Origin: Spirochaetaceae bacterium
GTDB taxonomy: Bacteria; Spirochaetota; Spirochaetia; SZUA-6; Fen-1364
Direction: 5' to 3'
Assembly: GCA_003154555.1 (NCBI GenBank)
Contig: PMDT01000021.1
Span: forward strand, 1 to 7,248
Length of the DNA: 7,248 nt
Shown: one piece after another, positions 6,146 to 7,248 of the stretch
Numbering within the stretch: position 1 is the first letter of the stretch
Layout of the letters: each line of letters starts with the position of its first letter
The notes under the pieces: model-generated
Database searches by the model: none
The model's input: only the letters and a program-made list of their open reading frames with translations
Told to the model about the DNA's origin: nothing
Position numbers and translations under genes: made by a program

Positions 6146-7248
6146 CTAGTAACCTTTGCTCAGGACGGGCAGGAGCTCCCATTCCTGGCTTTCCATCGGG
6201 GTGTAGTAATACCCCTTCACCCAGTCCTTGAAGAAGCGCTGGCGGAGGGGCTGCGCGAATATGATGGCGATGGCATCATCCAGCCAGATATTCTGCAGCT
6301 GGGCGTAGTAAGCCGCGCGCTTTGTCAGGTCCAGCTCCACTCCCGCCTTTGCCACGAGATCATCCGCGGTGGCGTTCTTGTAGCTCTGGCGACCCGAGAA
6401 GTAGCCGGTGGACGACATGTAGGGAACCGCGTAGTCGTCGGGGTCAGGGTAGTCGGGTCCCCACCCCATGAACAGAACGGGCACCCTCTTGTTCTTGTTC
6501 GCGTCGGTGAACTCAGCCCATTCGACGCCGCGCACGGTGATCTGGAACTTCGGGTTCAACGACATGACATTGTCGGCCATGATGTGCGCCGCGGTCTCCC
6601 GCTCGGTATTTCCCGAGTTGTAGAGCAGCTCCATCTTGAAGCCCTTGTCCCAGAGCTGGCCGCCGAAAGCAGCCTGGAAGGCGGCCTTTGCCTTGTCCAT
6701 GTCGTGCGGCTTGCTCTCCAGCTTCGCGTTCTTGTACGGAAGCCCCTTGGGGATGAATGTCACCGGGTCCATTGCGTTTCCGTTGTACCCGTCCTTGATC
6801 TCCAACTTCTCGTCCCAGGCGTAGATGAACCCGAGGCGCACGTTCTTGTCGGCGAAGAAGTCGGGAGGAATGCCATTCCCGTCCAGTTGTCCGGAGAAGA
6901 TGGAGGGATTGTCCTTGTTGTTGATATTCAGGTTGAAGTGGGCGCCCGCCGTGTCGATTGCCGGCAGGTCCTTGTAGATCTTGATGCCCTTTTCCGTGGC
7001 CATCTCGGGGAAGTTGGTGGCGGGGACATAGATGAGGTCCGCATCGCCCTGGAGCAGCATGAGCTTGCGCGTGGCCATGTCGTCCACGATCTTGATGACG
7101 CCATTCTTGATGGACGGCTTCGGGCCCCAGTAGCCGTCATTGCGCGTCACATCCAGCTCGACCTTCTTGTCCCAGCGGACCAGCTTATACGGACCGCTGC
7201 CATTGGCGATGTCGAAAAGGGTTTCCTTGCCCGTGGGGGGGTTGTTGA
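6146..7248 (-). CDS. ABC importer solute-binding protein, family 5 (C-terminal part; 5' end outside window)
   Basis: Extracytoplasmic ligand-binding protein of the importer. The frame is open from the window edge to TAG at 6146, giving 366 visible residues; full family members are about 500-600 aa, so the signal peptide and first domain are missing. Early in the visible part GSGPYKLVRWDK (16-27) and RNDGYWGPKPS match the conserved SBP_bac_5 core, followed by a lysine-rich lobe with the usual pattern of ligand-dependent start (LLQGDADLIYVP). GWGPDYPDPDDYAVPYMSS is the characteristic Tyr-Pro-Asp segment of peptide-type binding proteins, and the C-terminal IWLDDAIAIIFAQPLRQ is also typical. Internal GTG and ATG codons, such as GTG 7150, are not starts, because family similarity continues upstream of them. 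It precedes the two permease genes in transcription order but is separated by a terminator. The ligand (peptide, opine, nickel complex or sugar) cannot be told from this part. Confidence 0.93.
   Translation of the reverse strand, partial: NNPPTGKETLFDIANGSGPYKLVRWDKKVELDVTRNDGYWGPKPSIKNGVIKIVDDMATRKLMLLQGDADLIYVPATNFPEMATEKGIKIYKDLPAIDTAGAHFNLNINNKDNPSIFSGQLDGNGIPPDFFADKNVRLGFIYAWDEKLEIKDGYNGNAMDPVTFIPKGLPYKNAKLESKPHDMDKAKAAFQAAFGGQLWDKGFKMELLYNSGNTERETAAHIMADNVMSLNPKFQITVRGVEWAEFTDANKNKRVPVLFMGWGPDYPDPDDYAVPYMSSTGYFSGRQSYKNATADDLVAKAGVELDLTKRAAYYAQLQNIWLDDAIAIIFAQPLRQRFFKDWVKGYYYTPMESQEWELLPVLSKGY

Overview
The window is a GC-rich stretch of bacterial DNA with tightly packed genes, all on the minus strand. 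It carries most of a peptide/opine/nickel-family (Dpp/Opp-type) ABC importer operon plus a flavoprotein. Reading in transcription order (right to left) the layout is: the C-terminal part of a family 5 solute-binding protein (7248-6146, 5' end outside the window); a 114-bp gap holding an intrinsic terminator immediately followed by a promoter; permease 1 (DppB-like, 6031-4997); permease 2 (DppC-like, 4985-4056); ATPase 1 (DppD-like, 4056-2740); ATPase 2 (DppF-like, 2747-1683); and an FAD-dependent oxidoreductase of the fumarate reductase/succinate dehydrogenase/adenylylsulfate reductase alpha superfamily (1670-1, 3' end outside the window). The last frame is open for 556 codons to the window edge.

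From dppB onward, neighbouring genes are at most 12 nt apart or overlap, and each has a Shine-Dalgarno sequence lying in or next to the end of the preceding gene. This indicates one polycistronic unit with translational coupling. The binding protein would capture the ligand outside the membrane, DppB and DppC would form the channel, and DppD and DppF would form the ATPase heterodimer. Both ATPases carry the four-cysteine C-terminal domain typical of this family. The flavoprotein at the operon end suggests that the imported compound, or a product of it, is oxidised or reduced in the cytoplasm. The ligand cannot be read from sequence.

The less ordinary points are: (i) an Arg-rich, roughly 110-residue insertion in DppD between the Q-loop and the ABC signature; (ii) a smaller, roughly 29-residue insertion in DppF between Walker A and the Q-loop; (iii) an AprA-like flavoprotein, lacking the canonical SdhA/FrdA substrate and covalent-FAD motifs, in a peptide-type transporter operon; (iv) a compact terminator-promoter junction that separates the binding-protein gene from the rest.

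Organism: high GC, two GTG starts and strong Shine-Dalgarno sites fit many high-GC bacteria. I cannot assign a phylum. No RNA genes, mobile elements or CRISPR arrays are visible, and no gap between genes exceeds 114 bp.
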